64,000 nt of DNA from Cricetomys ansorgei (lineage: Eukaryota; Chordata; Mammalia; Rodentia; Nesomyidae), in assembly GCA_026225945.1 (NCBI GenBank), contig JAMJFZ010000818.1:2833501-2897500 (forward strand). The letters are read 5' to 3'. Shown here piece by piece: positions 33,578 through 44,720 of this stretch. A program made the translations under genes and the position numbers. Under the pieces are notes generated by a model. That model did not search any database. It was not told the origin of the DNA and was given only the letters and a program-made list of their open reading frames with translations. Positions within the stretch are counted from its first letter, which is position 1; each line of letters starts with the position of its first letter.

Positions 33578-33880
33578 GGCCCAGAGGGACCTAGAGGGGT
33601 CATTTGAGAGGGGTCTTCTGTGCTCCAAGGTCTTCGTTGCTATCTAAAGGGTATATGCATACATGTTCCCATGTATCCTGGTGATAGGTGTTAAGAGGCC
33701 AGAGACACCACCCCAAGGCTCAGGTCTCGGACAGTGAAGGGCCAGCCTCACCATCGCAGAGCATAGGGAAGACACTGGAGGGTGGTCACCCTCAGAGAAG
33801 AACATGCCAGCTCTGTCCGTACACAGAGACTCCCGGAGAGAGAGCGCGGGTCTATTTGTGGAGATTAAGCTCTCATAGAT
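33578..33880. other. Single-copy DNA
   Basis: Nothing recognised. Confidence 0.4.
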
Positions 33881-33881
33881 G

Positions 33882-33965
33882 GTATAGACTGAATGTTTGT
33901 GGTCTCTTAAAATTCACAGGGTTAAACCTAATTTCCAGGTGATGGTATTTTTTAATAGTGGATAT
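33882..33965 (+). mobile_element. Possible MST/MLT-type MaLR LTR 5' end
   Basis: 'tatagactgaatgtttgtgg', 'cttaaaattcacagggtta', 'aaacctaatttccaggtgat' match the start of mammalian MaLR LTRs. A later piece near 34240-34275 may belong to it. Confidence 0.5.
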
Positions 33966-34967
33966 AAGCACCCACTTATTCTTCTAGCCATGGGGGGCTG
34001 AGCCTTCAAGTCATGGAGAGTTGAGTCAACATCCCCCAGAACAGCTCCAAGGAAGGAGTCAGCCTGACTCTACCAAGGAAAAGAAACAGGACTGAGTAGA
34101 GTCATTCAGCTAGTTAATGCCTGGATGGCAGAGCCTTTGAGAAGGCAAAGAGTGACATTTTCAGAAAGGCTCCAGATACCTCCATTAACCATAGGAGGAC
34201 ATGGCTTAGTATTCTTTAGTATAAAACCTGGGAGATTGTGTCTATTGATGAAGGCACAGAGAAGGTGCCCAGAATGCACTTAGCGAGTGGATGAAGAGTG
34301 GATGGATGGATGGATGGATGGATGCTATATAAAGCTTTTATCCACCATGAAAGGAAACAGCCTCAAGTTTCTCATCATCAACAGCCCAGCAATTAAAGAT
34401 CTTTGGAAGCGGAGCTCCACAGCCACAAGGCAGGGGGCCTGGGAATTATTAAATAGCTTCTTGTTTGTTTGTTTTGCAAATGAAAATCAGAGCCAAGGAA
34501 GCTTGCTGCAGCCAGCTGGGGGTGGGGTCGGGGGTGGGAGGTGGGGTTGCAGTTTAACCCTTTGGTATCCCTGGAGCTGCATGGTGTCTGCTCTTCAGAA
34601 GGCAGAAGAACCTGGAGCAGGGGGAAGAAGGGATTGCTCATTGGGTGGTGTCCTATCAATCCAGTCCAAACATCCTGGCTACCTGGCTGTGCTTCTCTGT
34701 CGTTCCATCCAGGGAACTGGTCAAGGAAATCAATTCCTTGATTTCTCTACATGTTCATGTCTCCACTTGAAACTCACAGATCGAGATGCTTCTGTTTCAA
34801 ACATCTCCCGGACCCGTTACCCTGACACCAAGATCAGCTTATGCCGGGGTCGGAGGGGTCATTCAGAGAGTGGCTCCTTTGGGTAGTGACACATGCAGTA
34901 ACCTGTAGCACTGCAAGGAAAGGGCTCCATTGCTGCACCTAATAATCATCCCAGTAACCATGGAAAC
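33966..34967. other. Single-copy DNA with (GGAT)n
   Basis: The (GGAT) run is at 34299-34323. A GGGGT/GGGGG-rich patch lies at 34518-34548. No gene evidence. Confidence 0.4.
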
Positions 34968-35112
34968 GGTAGCCACTGTTTACTGAGTGTGTGCACTGTG
35001 TGATTTGAAGCCTGACTCTAATAAAACTGAGGCACCCAGAGGCTAGACGGTTGCTCTAAGTCCTTATGGCCTGCGCGTGCTGAAGCTAGGGCTCAAACAT
35101 AAGAGTAGGAGT
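34968..35112 (-). mobile_element. MIR SINE
   Basis: 'actgtttactgagtgtgtgc', 'aaactgaggcacccagaggc', 'agctagggctcaaacataag' follow antisense MIR. Confidence 0.6.
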
Positions 35113-35428
35113 TTGGTTATGACTCTCTCTTATCCTCTGTCCTTTGGCTTCCCGTTGGCCTACCTTCCCAGGATTAACTGTCTACCCAGAAGTCTCTCAA
35201 GAGGGAGAGTTATGCAAAGGGGGATTTGCCCAGAACTGAGAGGGTATAATATCCGAACTGAAGATCAGGTTATCACATTCTCCACATTTGAGCTCTTTTC
35301 TATTCTTGGGTCTCAATTTCCCCCTCTGTACATTCAAACTGTCACCCACAAGGCCATGAAAGATGTTCTCATTACTATTAGTGTGTTGAAGCAGTCTTAT
35401 ACAAGAGGGCAGAAGAGGGCTTCCAGGG
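35113..35428. other. Single-copy DNA, possible MIR trace
   Basis: 'tctcaatttccccctctgt' at 35311 resembles sense MIR core; too short to be sure. Confidence 0.35.
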
Positions 35429-35582
35429 CCAGCAAGATGGCTCAGCAGGTAAAGGTAAAGGACCTGAGTTCCATCCCTAGGACCCACACGGTGGAGGGAA
35501 AGAAACAACTCTTGCAAGCTACTCTCCTTCGCATGTGCGCTGTGCCTGCATGAGCGCATTAATTAATTAGTTAACTAATTAT
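35429..35582 (+). mobile_element. B3A-like SINE
   Basis: 'gggccagcaagatggctcag', 'gacctgagttccatccctag', 'acccacacggtggaggga', 'aactcttgcaagctactctc', ending in a TTAA-rich tail at 35558-35582. Confidence 0.77.
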
Positions 35583-36267
35583 AAGAAGATATCTTAAGTG
35601 ATATATGAATTCCAAGGAATTGTATGGAAAACTAGCATGCCTTTAACTGTAGGGACCAGAGGCTGATATCTAACATCATTTTTGCCCAGGCCACTCTCCA
35701 GGAATCTACAATGTTACAGCACCATCAACAAAGACATTTTGCAGCTAAGGAATTAAGAAGCAGGTAACTCCCACGAGCCCAGTGTCAAGGCACAACAGCT
35801 ATTCTCTTGAAAAACATCCAGATAATCGACTCCATTCAATGGTTTCCCTTTGTCTAGGGACGTCCAGAATAGCAACAACCTATTGACAATTTCTCTCTGC
35901 ACGAAGCTTCCTTTCATTCCTTTCACCAACCAGATGGGTCCCCTTTGCACTCATTTCCTTTAGAGGAAGTCAGATAGATAGATGTCCTCAGCAAGATCTC
36001 CAAGGAGATGACAGAGAAGTGTCACTCAGAGGAGACTGTGAGCATAAAGTCTACAAAAACTAGGAGTGATGGAATGACCTTATCCAGTTGCCTGAATGGA
36101 AAATCCTTGAGTGTGTAGCAGGATGCTTTGCCAAGAAGCTTTTTTTGTCTGTGCAGCCTTCCATATGATTACAATGCCCCTTGGACTTCTGGGAACTTTG
36201 CGTAGGATATACAGGAGAGTGTTGGCAGTTAGCAGTGGGCAGTTGGTGGGTTGGTTTGATAGATGTT
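35583..36267. other. Single-copy DNA
   Basis: No element or gene recognised. 36262-36267 (gatgtt) is the left flank of the solo LTR. Confidence 0.4.
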
Positions 36268-36599
36268 TGTAGTTGTATGCCTTTGGGGCAGCCCACCAAG
36301 GACAACACGGAGGCATATTCATAGGTGGAAGCCTGTCAGACCTCAGCAGAGGGAACCACTATCATGGCAAGTGCTATACTGGAGAGTGGAACCCTGAGCG
36401 TCTGAGCTCAGGTGTTTTTATTGATTCAGAACTCCTCAGGTGTTCTACTGATAGCACATGTAGATCATAAGCAACCAAACATCCCCAAATAAATCCAACA
36501 CCTGCAGACAATACAAAACACCAAGACCTAGGCAGCCCCTCACCCAACAGTGCACAAAACAATTATTTTATATGTAGCTAAAAATAAACTTCCACAACA
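36268..36599 (-). mobile_element. Solo ERV LTR, antisense
   Basis: About 332 bp. Read on the minus strand it starts TGTTGTGGAAG, carries an AATAAA signal (36415-36420 on this strand as tttatt) and ends ...ACAACTACA. It closely resembles the two LTRs at 45,991 and 47,246. The flanks gatgtt and gatgca share four of six bases, which fits a decayed 6-bp target duplication. No internal region is attached, so it looks like a solo LTR left by recombination. Non-coding. Confidence 0.87.
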
Positions 36600-36931
36600 G
36601 ATGCAAGTCCTATTCTCTAGCAGTTCCCAATCTCTAAGCTTCAGACACTTAAAGGCAGCCAAAAAGGACAGTGAATGTTTCTTTTTCTTTCTATCTTTAA
36701 ATCCACCTGCAAAAGCAATGAAGATTTCTTTCTATCTTTCCTGTCTCTTTTTAGAGCTAAAGGGTAAAAGGAAAAGTGGGAATCTGTTACAAGTTAGGAA
36801 TCAGTTACAAGTTAAGGATCTGTTACAGTAACTTTCAATTACAAATGAGTACATGTGTGTACCTGTGTAGGAATGTGTGTGCCTGTATTCACGGGCATGA
36901 GCATTTGTGGGTGCCTAAATGTGATGTGATG
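36600..36931. other. Single-copy DNA
   Basis: 'gttacaagtta' and 'ctgttac' recur in a short local duplication at 36785-36827. Confidence 0.4.
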
Positions 36932-37403
36932 TGAGGATTACCTTTAATTATCAGCTTGACCTAACCTAGACTCACTTGGGAAGAGTCTCAGTGGGTGATT
37001 GTTTACATTAAGTTGGTTTGTGTGTGTGTGTTGGGGGGAGTTGTCTAATTAAGTTTATTGATATGGGAAGACCCTGCCCACTGTGGGCAGCACTATTCCC
37101 TAGGCATGGGGGAACATGTCCTGATGGATGATTGACAGAAGAGGTCCACACCCACTGTGGACAGCACCATTTCCTGATCAGTAGGCTCTGAACTACTACG
37201 TGAGAATAGAGAACCCAAACTAAACAAAAGCAAGCAAGTGAATGAACACATGTACATTAGTTCTTCTTTGCTCTTGACTGTGCTGTTCTAAGTTCCTGTT
37301 GCCTTGACTTCCCAGGAATTGTGAGCGAAAATAAAACCTTTCTTCTCCAAATTGCTCTTTGTCAGGATAGCTTGTCGCAGCACCAGAAACGAAACTCAGA
37401 CAG
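36932..37403 (+). mobile_element. Rodent LTR-like element with internal duplication
   Basis: 'taattatcagcttgacctaa', 'acttgggaagagtctcagtg', 'ccttgacttcccaggaattg', 'gcgaaaataaaacctttc', 'tgctctttgtcaggatagc'. The segment 'cccactgtgggcagcactatt' recurs as 'cccactgtggacagcaccatt' 80 bases on. Confidence 0.72.
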
Positions 37404-38220
37404 ATGGGTGGGTTGCATGCACACACATTCCCCGATCTTCCTTCACCTGCATATCATTTGTGAGTGGAGGAAGGCACGGGATACTGCTGCAGCTGCCACA
37501 ATCCTCAGACCTCCCCACTGTGAGTAGGAAGCTCTTCTGTCATCAGGGTGGTCCCCTAAGCCAACTCCAAACTTCTCAGAGCCTCAGTCCACCCCACCTC
37601 ATCCCCGTAAAACCCACCCATCCCCTGGTGTCACTGTGCAGACCACAGTCCTAGGAGCGAATAATCCGTGCATCACATCGGTGAGCAGCTCGACAGATGG
37701 AAGTCCAGATGCCGGCTGACCTCAGGCAGCCCTCAGTGATATTTTTTTTCCCTCTTAGCCCTAATGTCTTCATCGGTAAGCTAGAAGCAGGGTGTCAGAG
37801 GAGGCGGGTTTATGTTTTAAATGCTTCATTGTGGAGCTTTGGCGTGTGTTTTCTCACCCTCGGACAGCACCTCCTAGGAAACCCAATGCACAGGGCCTTC
37901 TTCATCCTTCACCCACACAACAACCTCCAACTCCACACACTTCGTTTAGCAACTTGATGTTTCTTTCAACACCCCCGTTTCTCCTCCACTGGGGTTTTAA
38001 CTGAACACAACAGGAACCTGGATGTCCTGACCCCCCCTGAGAGACTCTTACCTATTTTCATAAACAGAAGGCCATGTGAGGCAGCCGTGTGAGAAGGGAT
38101 GGGTACAGTCTTCTGCTATGGGTCCTCAGCCCGAGGAACCCCATCTCTCTTCCTACTTCACACAGAGCAGGAGGGTGATTAAGGCCCAGTAGCACCCAGC
38201 TGATTCTTTCTCCTTGAAAT
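37404..38220. other. Single-copy DNA
   Basis: No repeat or gene recognised. Confidence 0.4.
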
Positions 38221-38221
38221 A

Positions 38222-38480
38222 ATCAGGTTGCAAAGCCCAGTCGGTAAAATGCTTGCTGAGCAAACGTAAGGGCCTGAGTTCAAGGCCCAGAACCCATGTG
38301 AAAAGGCAGGCCCACACCTGATGTCCCAGAGTGGGAGAGGTAGGGGCAGGTGAAGCCCTGGGGCTCACTAGCCCGCCAACCTAGCCAAATCAGTGAGCTC
38401 CAGTTTCCCTGAGAGAGACCTTATCTGAAAAAATAACTCAAGGAAAACACACGGTTGACCCCTCCAGCCTCCACAAAGGC

Positions 38481-38528
<48 letters not shown>
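38222..38528 (+). mobile_element. B4-type SINE with (CA)n tail
   Basis: Head 'gcaaagcccagtcggtaaaa', 'tgcttgctgagcaaacg'; body 'agtgagctccagtttccctg', 'agagagaccttatctg'; pure CA run at 38484-38526. Confidence 0.77.
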
Positions 38529-38531
<3 letters not shown>

Positions 38532-40351
38532 GCACCTGCGCTCACGCACGCATTGGAATAAAATCATCCTTAAATCCAGAGAAAAAGAGAAAAAGAGGTT
38601 TGCCGTACAGTGGAGAACCCAAGTGGAGGCAGAGATGGAGCACCTGGCCCCATCAGAAACTTAAAGGGGCAAGAAGGGTGCTCCCCTGAGGCCCCCAGAG
38701 GGAGGGATCCAGGCCCTGAGGACACTGTGAGCTCCCGCCTTGAGAATCCAGTCCTCCTAGCCTCCCACTCTTTCTCCCCATTACTTCGCGAGAGACACTC
38801 CCCCACCCCCCACCCCCAGAGAAAGAAAGGATGTGTCTCCCCACTCTGGGAACCAAACTGCAACTTTTGGTTGCTATTTTAAAAATTAAAAAAATAAAAA
38901 ATAAAAAGACACAACCTCATGAATAAACCATGGTTTGCGATTTTTTTTTTTTTTTTAAAGCTATAATTCCAGGATGAATCAATGGCTGGAACTTTCCAGC
39001 TTAATGTGAGCCAGACTCCGGCCTCCTCGCTTCTCTGCTCTCCCTCTCTTGCTCTGCCTTGTACCCAAAGCCGTCTGCTAAACTTCTAGAACACCCTTTG
39101 CCTTTTTGACCCTTCAACTTGTCTTGAACTCCCAGGGAAAAAAAAATTGGGGGGGGGGGGGAATGGTACCGAGAAAACTATATATGTCCTGGGCAAGTAG
39201 GGCAGGGGAGGGGGAGGGGCTGTGTGGGGAGGAGGCTCGCTCTGAACTTGGGGCCTCAAATATTCACTTGGGAAGGAAGGAAGGAAAAAAAAAAAAAGGA
39301 AGAAAACCTTCTTTTAATGGAATTAGTAAATATTTGTTGCTCTGTTCCAGGCCGTGCCCCCAGGGAGATATCTGGAGGAAGGAGGGGGAGAGGAGGGCAA
39401 ATAAAATGAAAGGAAAGCTACTTTTCTGCTTCTCTCCTCTCTCCAAAGACACTAAACAGACAAATCAGAGGATTAGAATGAGGCCTTGTGTGGCTGCTGA
39501 AGCAGGAAGTCGGGGGGCGGTGGGGGGGGGCGCTTTGCGGCTGGGAGGGGAACTGTTTGGGGGAAAGCTGCAGCAGGCGAGCTATGTGATGGGAACTTCA
39601 TGCCTGCTTAAGGAAAGGATTGCTGGCCTGGTTCCTGAGTTGTGGGGCTACGAAGTCCCTGGATGGCTTCCTGGAGCCCAGGGACCTTGGGCTGGCGCTG
39701 TGTGATGGGAATTCAGGGCGGGAGAGTCAGACTGAATGGGGAAAAAGGCAGAGAGGTGTGGAGCTGGAGGGGGGCGGGGGGGGGGGGTACCAGGGATCAG
39801 CGGGTGGGTGAAGACACAATGACAGAAACAGTGTCGGACAAGCACCCGGAGCTGCAGAGACAGAAGGAGAATCCATGGAGACAGACAGGAAGAGGCAAGA
39901 CAAAGACGCTCTGTCGCGTTTAAGGAGATAGATGAATAGTCAGGGTGAAGACGTAGAAGCGGGGCTGGATGAGACAGGGCTGCGGCTGGGGAATGAATGT
40001 CCAGGAAGAAGGAGCGTCATGAAAGGGGGAAGGAGGTTAGAGAGAAAGGTAGGGAGAAAGGACAGAGTCTAGATGAGAAAAGCAAAGGCGCGGGACGGCA
40101 GAAAGGGAGATGGAAGGATGCTGAGATCCTGACTGTGAGGAAAGACCCACCAGGCAGTGCGGGAGACAGCCCGAGAGACGCTAGAGACCCCAGCAGACAC
40201 TATCAAGAGTCCTGGCGGGGAGAAAGGGGCCCAGGGAGCCAGGCAGGGCCTCCTTGCCCCTGGGGATGCATTTTAGTGAGTTTCTCCAGATTCTCATCAG
40301 CCAGATCCAGAGTAAAGTCCCAACAGTTGCTGGTCTGGCTATAAAAGATGC
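38529..40351. other. Single-copy DNA, G- and purine-rich
   Basis: Includes A/T-rich DNA at 38878-38958, a G13 run at 39149-39161, a canonical G-quadruplex motif at 39200-39219, and further G runs at 39510-39560 and 39765-39789. Some CpGs occur but I do not see an island. Open frames here (for example 39106-39705) follow purine bias and have no domain. Confidence 0.5.
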
Positions 40352-40436
40352 ATCAGCAGTGGGGTGCACCTGAAGCTCGTGAGGTAGAGGTTGGAGGATC
40401 AAGGGTTCAAGGCTAACCTTGGCCACATGAGATGGT
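40352..40436 (+). mobile_element. B1-like fragment
   Basis: 'gtggggtgcacctgaagctc', 'ggatcaagggttcaaggc', 'taaccttggccacatgag'. Confidence 0.6.
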
Positions 40437-40739
40437 AAGCAGGCATATGAAGGAGATTATGGTCAATGATAGCCAAATAAGGATAGGCAGTGGACCGAGA
40501 GGGCGGAATGCCCTTCCTGGAAGCTGCGTCTCTAACATCTATTTGACTTGAGGTCAGCTCGGGGGTGGAGACTTGCATGTCTATGTTTCTGATCACCCAA
40601 GAGAAGGGTGAGAACCCCCCCCCCTTTTTTTTTCCTTTTCCAATTGAGTCTGAGAATTGGGAGCATGAGGTGGGCCCAAGGCAACATATAAAAGGGCAGG
40701 GAGAATGGGGGGCTTTTCTGGGTTGGATGAAGATAGTGG
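40437..40739. other. Single-copy DNA
   Basis: C10/T9 run at 40616-40634; nothing else recognised. Confidence 0.4.
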
Positions 40740-40968
40740 GAAGGGTGGCAGGATGTGGGGCACAGGCCTGTGACCCCAGTACTGAGGAGGCTCAGACAGG
40801 AGGATGGAAAGCTGGAGTTCAAGGCTAGCCTGGGCTACAGAGTGAGTTCAAGGCTGTATCGGGCAACTTAGCGAGACTGTCTCGAAATGAAAAATAAAAC
40901 GCAGGCTGGGCCTGCGGAGCTCTTGCTAACACACAAGAGACCTTGCGTTCAATATAGACCTTCTCAAA
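40740..40968 (+). mobile_element. B1-like SINE followed by ID-like fragment
   Basis: 'tgtggggcacaggcctgtga', 'gagttcaaggctagcctggg', 'gagactgtctcgaaatg', then 'gctcttgctaacacacaaga', 'gaccttgcgttcaatat' as a degenerate ID head. A 'gagttcaaggct' duplication lies inside the body (40815 and 40843). Confidence 0.7.
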
Positions 40969-41284
40969 AGAGGGGAGAGGTGAGGTCAAGTGTTCTGGGT
41001 ACTTTATTCTGACCCAAAGGAAGCTGAAATCACTGTGTTGCCTACAGAAGGCATTATAGCATAGTAAGAATTTAATGTCCGTGCTCAGAGCACATGAGAG
41101 GCGCCTGGTGTGTAAACAACGAGACAAGAACGATTGGGGAACTGGTAGCCTGATACTAACGAGGATATGAGGGGAAAACGGGCAGGGACAGAAAGACCTG
41201 AAGACAGGAGAAGAGATTGTGGGTGGGGATTCCAGGCGGCCCAGTTGATTGGCAGGAGCTGGGTAGTTCCTTGGAAGACAGAGA
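40969..41284. other. Single-copy DNA, may be diverged L1
   Basis: Lies just upstream of the L1M 3' end; too diverged to assign. Confidence 0.35.
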
Positions 41285-41731
41285 CTAAACTAAATGTACT
41301 CTTTCTGAGACCCAGCAGTTGCCCTAGTTGGTATCCAGCTGTAGGGATTGAGAAGTTCGGTCCATACAAACACTGGCACATGGATGTTTATGGCACCTAC
41401 TCATGACAACAGAGGTTATCATGGGAATCATGAAGTCTCCCCTTGGGCGAGCACATACATTAACTGGGGCACATCCAGGCTATGGAATACTATTCAGACC
41501 CAAACAGACAAACCAAAGCAAGTTAGAGCACCATGGAGACCATGGGTAAACGGAAGTGCGTGCTAGGCAGTGAAAGAGACCAATTTGAAAAGGCTGAAAA
41601 TTGCAAAAACCAGTTCTAGAACATTCTGGAAGGGGCAAAATTGTGAAAAGATCTTTGGTCAACAGAAGCTTGAAGGAAGACAAGGAGGCCACAGATGAGG
41701 GTAACAAAAATCCTGGGTATGGCTCTGTTTA
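41285..41731 (+). mobile_element. L1M 3' end, left part
   Basis: Follows old L1 3' sequence: 'acccagcagttgccctag', 'aacactggcacatggatgtt', 'tatggaatactattcagacc', 'gcagtgaaagagaccaattt', 'acattctggaaggggcaaaa'. It continues on the far side of the TG array. Confidence 0.78.
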
Positions 41732-42100
41732 GTGTGTATGTGTGTGTGTGTGTGTACGTGTGTGTGTGTGTATGTGTATGTGTGTGTATCTGTGTGTGTC
41801 TGTGTGTATCTGTGTGTGTCTGTGTGTGTCTATGTGTGTCTGTGTGTCTATGTGTGTATGTGTGTGTCTGTATGTGTGTGTCCATGTGTATATGTGTCTG
41901 TGTGTGTGTATGTGCGTGTATGTATATGTATGTGTGTGTGTGCGTATGTGTCTGTGTGTGTATTTGTGTGTGTCTATGTGTGTCTGTGTGTATATGTGTG
42001 TATGTGTGTTTCTGTATGTATGTGTCCATGTGTATATGTGTCTGTGTGTATGTGCGTGTATGTATATGTATGTGTGTCTGTGTGTGTGTGTATGTGTGTC
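41732..42100. repeat. TG-rich array inside L1M
   Basis: About 370 bp of TG with TATG, TCTG and TGCG variants. A segment starting tccatgtgtatatg at 41881 recurs at 42025, a ~144-bp duplication. The array lies where the L1 3' UTR normally has only a short GT-rich patch. Confidence 0.97.
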
Positions 42101-42335
42101 CTTATGCATTTGAGAACACAAAGTGAGCTGTGAATTTGGGTGATAACATGCTGTGTCTGAGGGGCGCCATGACTTGCAGCAAAGGCACCCACCACTCTCC
42201 AGGGGCTGTGGACAATTGGGATGCTGAGCATTCTGGGAAAGGAGGTGATTGGAGAATCTTGCTTCACCCCTCCCTCTTGTAATTTCTCTGGGAACTGAAA
42301 ATGGCTCTAAAAATAAGTATTTAAAAATTATTTAA
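42101..42335 (+). mobile_element. L1M 3' end, right part
   Basis: 'gaatttgggtgataacatg', 'ccaccactctccaggggctg', 'aactgaaaatggctctaaa', then A-rich DNA, as in the terminal L1M 3' UTR. Confidence 0.72.
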
Positions 42336-42441
42336 ACAGAAACCTGATCCAGAAGATAGACAAATCTGCAGATCAGGCTTAAACTTCCAATTCAAAGACA
42401 GAGATCTCAGGATTGGATTCTTTTTGTTAAAAATAAGTAAC

Positions 42442-42580
42442 TTGCAGGGTGGTGGTAGCACACACCATAATCCTAGCACTTGGAAGGCAGAGGGAGGTGG
42501 AACTCTTTAGGTTTGAGGCCAGCCTGGTCTACATAGCAAGTTTCAGGCTAGCCAGGGCTATGTGGCAAGACCTTGTATCA
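42442..42580 (+). mobile_element. B1 SINE with target duplication
   Basis: From 'ttgcagggtggtggtagc' to 'gaccttgtatca'. Flanks aaataagtaac (42431-42441) and aaaacagtaac (42581-42591) match at 9 of 11 bases. Confidence 0.92.
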
Positions 42581-42591
42581 AAAACAGTAAC

Positions 42592-43075
42592 AGGGAAGGG
42601 AAGACAACTCAGTCAGAAAAGCGCTTGCTACACATGACCTGAGCTCAATTAAAAAATAAATAAAGCAGTCACGGGAAAACACGTCTATAATCCCAGTACT
42701 GGGGAGTCGGAGACAGGAGGGTTCCCTAGTTCCCTGGGGCTTATTGACCAGCCAAACTACCTCGTTAGTAAGCTCCAGGTTCAGTAGGAGATCCTGACTC
42801 AACAACAGACACCACCAAGGTGGACAACAACTGAGGGACACACCCACAGGCACACAAGCACAGACACACACAGAGACACAGGCACATCCACAGACACACG
42901 CACAGAGACACACACAGACACACGTGCACAGACACACATGCACAGGCACATACACAGACACACACACACACACACACACACAGAGGTACACACAGACACA
43001 GGCACATACACAGACACACACACAGAGAGAAACAGACAGACAGACACACACACACACACACGAACACACGGCAGA
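42592..43075 (+). mobile_element. B4-type SINE with CA/GACA tail
   Basis: Head 'agacaactcagtcagaaaag', 'cgcttgctacacatgacctg'; body 'ataatcccagtactgggga', 'gtaagctccaggttcagtag'; tail from 42837 to 43065 of CA with AGA and AGG variants. Confidence 0.8.
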
Positions 43076-43224
43076 TAAAAATAAATTTTAAATTCATGCT
43101 GTCAAAGTTTACAGCTGTGGCTAAAGCTTCCTTAAGCTGCAGATGCGTGCTGTTTTGCAGAGTGAGATTCTAACAGATCGAAGGCGTAGATAAAATGACA
43201 CACTTGAGTACCAGGAACTCCGCT

Positions 43225-43342
43225 CTGGTTTTATAGATGGAGAAATTGCAGTGTAAGGGAAGAGGGTCGTGACCCAAGGTCATCTAGAAAGTTGGAGACA
43301 AGGCTGAGACCAACAGCCAGGGCTCAGACAATCTGTCTCTGT
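43225..43342 (-). mobile_element. MIR SINE
   Basis: 'ttatagatggagaaattgca', 'acccaaggtcatctagaaag', 'ccagggctcagacaatctg' follow antisense MIR. Confidence 0.78.
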
Positions 43343-43574
43343 GAACCCTGACTTCCATGTGACAAATGGAGCCAAATGTGGGACCAGGTGTCTGGGGGCC
43401 ACTGTGTAGCCATGGGCAGGCCTGGGATGTAGAAGTCTCTGTCTGAAACATTGTCTTTTAGCTCTGTGGCATCTGCCATTCACCGAACAGGCTTTTCACA
43501 GAGGCAGCACGTTAGCCCCAAGTCTTGTGGGCCTTCCCGTCTGTGCCAGAAAAGTCAGAATAGAAAAAAGAGCT

Positions 43575-43750
43575 GGGTTCTAGGGAGATCTATCAGCCAG
43601 CAAAGTGCTTACTTTGCAAACACGAGAACACAAATTTAATCTATACATTTAAAAGAAAAAATCTGGGTGTGGTGACACTCACACCTTTAATCCCAGCACT
43701 GGGTAGGTGGGGACAGGGCGATCCCTGAGACATTAGCGTTGCATAGTCAG
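43575..43750 (+). mobile_element. B4-type SINE, 3' truncated
   Basis: Degenerate head 'agcaaagtgcttactttgc', then 'ctgggtgtggtgacactcac', 'tttaatcccagcactgggta', 'gacagggcgatccctgag'. Confidence 0.65.
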
Positions 43751-43964
43751 TCCTGGGGTCACCACCATGCCCCCCCCGGACTCACTGTGAGCCTCAGTGA
43801 TGTCCACCTGTGACACAAGCACTTACTTGATGGAGATTTCGATGAAACAAGATATTTTAAAAGCCTTATCAGAAAGAGCACCACAGAACTGATACTCAAC
43901 AGTCGGGGGCTGCTGTGGTCAAGAAGGTGTCTGGAATTGTCCTTCTCTCTCGAGGAATAATGTC

Positions 43965-44235
43965 TCAGCCACCTTCTGCTGTGTAACGAATTAACTTGAA
44001 ATTCCAAAGCCTGAACCAAGGCAGGGCACAGCGGGGCGGGCCTGCTTCATATAGCATCCGTGGAGTCCGCTGTTGAGCTCGCCTGCTCTTCGTCACCTGC
44101 CTGCCTCCATGTTCCTTTCCATGTGGCCACTCTTGCTGCATGGATGCGGCCCTGTTCATTCAGCGGTGATGTGCAGCCTGACAATGGCTTCCAGAACCAA
44201 GATGTGAGCAGCCCGTGAAGGATTAGACTCAGGGC
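43965..44235 (+). mobile_element. Possible ancient interspersed repeat
   Basis: 'ttctgctgtgtaacgaatta' then 'ttccatgtggccactcttgc' and 'cttccagaaccaagatg' follow the order of an old mammalian repeat that I cannot name. May be related to 17692-17800. Confidence 0.3.
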
Positions 44236-44342
44236 CGGCTTCATCAGTGGTGACAGTCCTGACTTTATCCACAGTAGGACCCAGAGTGGCCCTGAGTATC
44301 CAAATGTTCTAAGGTACCAAAAGACTCCTCCATAGGCAAGTT

Positions 44343-44572
44343 CAGCAGTTCTCAACCTGTGGGGTCGCCGTTCCTTTGGGGGACTGAATGACCCTTTCAC
44401 AGGGGTCTCCTAAGGTCATCTGCGTATCAGACATTTACATTATGATTCACAGCAGTAGCAAAATGACAGTTATAAAGTAGCAATGAAAATAATTTTATGG
44501 TTGGGGGGGGGTCACCACAACATGAGGAACTGTATTAAAGGGCCGCAGCATCAGGAAGGTTGAGAGCCACTA
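44343..44572 (+). mobile_element. URR1 DNA element, copy 4
   Basis: From 'cagcagttctcaacctgtgg' to 'aaggttgagagccacta', with the usual interior. Flanking 8-mers ggcaagtt and gtccagct share five bases, so the target duplication is decayed. Confidence 0.94.
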
Positions 44573-44599
44573 GTCCAGCTCTTTGAAAAAGCTGTTCTT

Positions 44600-44720
44600 T
44601 TCCCCACTGTCAACTTTGCCTGATTAACCTCTCCTTATCATCTTTGGTCCCAATACAGCCATCACTGCCTGTGGGAAGCCTTCCACGATCTCCTACCAGG
44701 TGAGTCTAACTGGTGGCCTG
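44600..44720 (+). mobile_element. Possible L2 fragment
   Basis: 'gggaagccttccacgatctc' resembles the L2 3' phrase 'ggaagccttccctgac'. Short and uncertain. Confidence 0.35.

Noticed and set aside
39106..39705. 199-codon frame rich in Gly, Lys and Arg
   Set aside because: Follows G/A-rich composition; no domain or CpG island at its start.
41616..42133. Cys/Val and His/Thr frames over the TG array
   Set aside because: Dinucleotide-repeat artefact on both strands.
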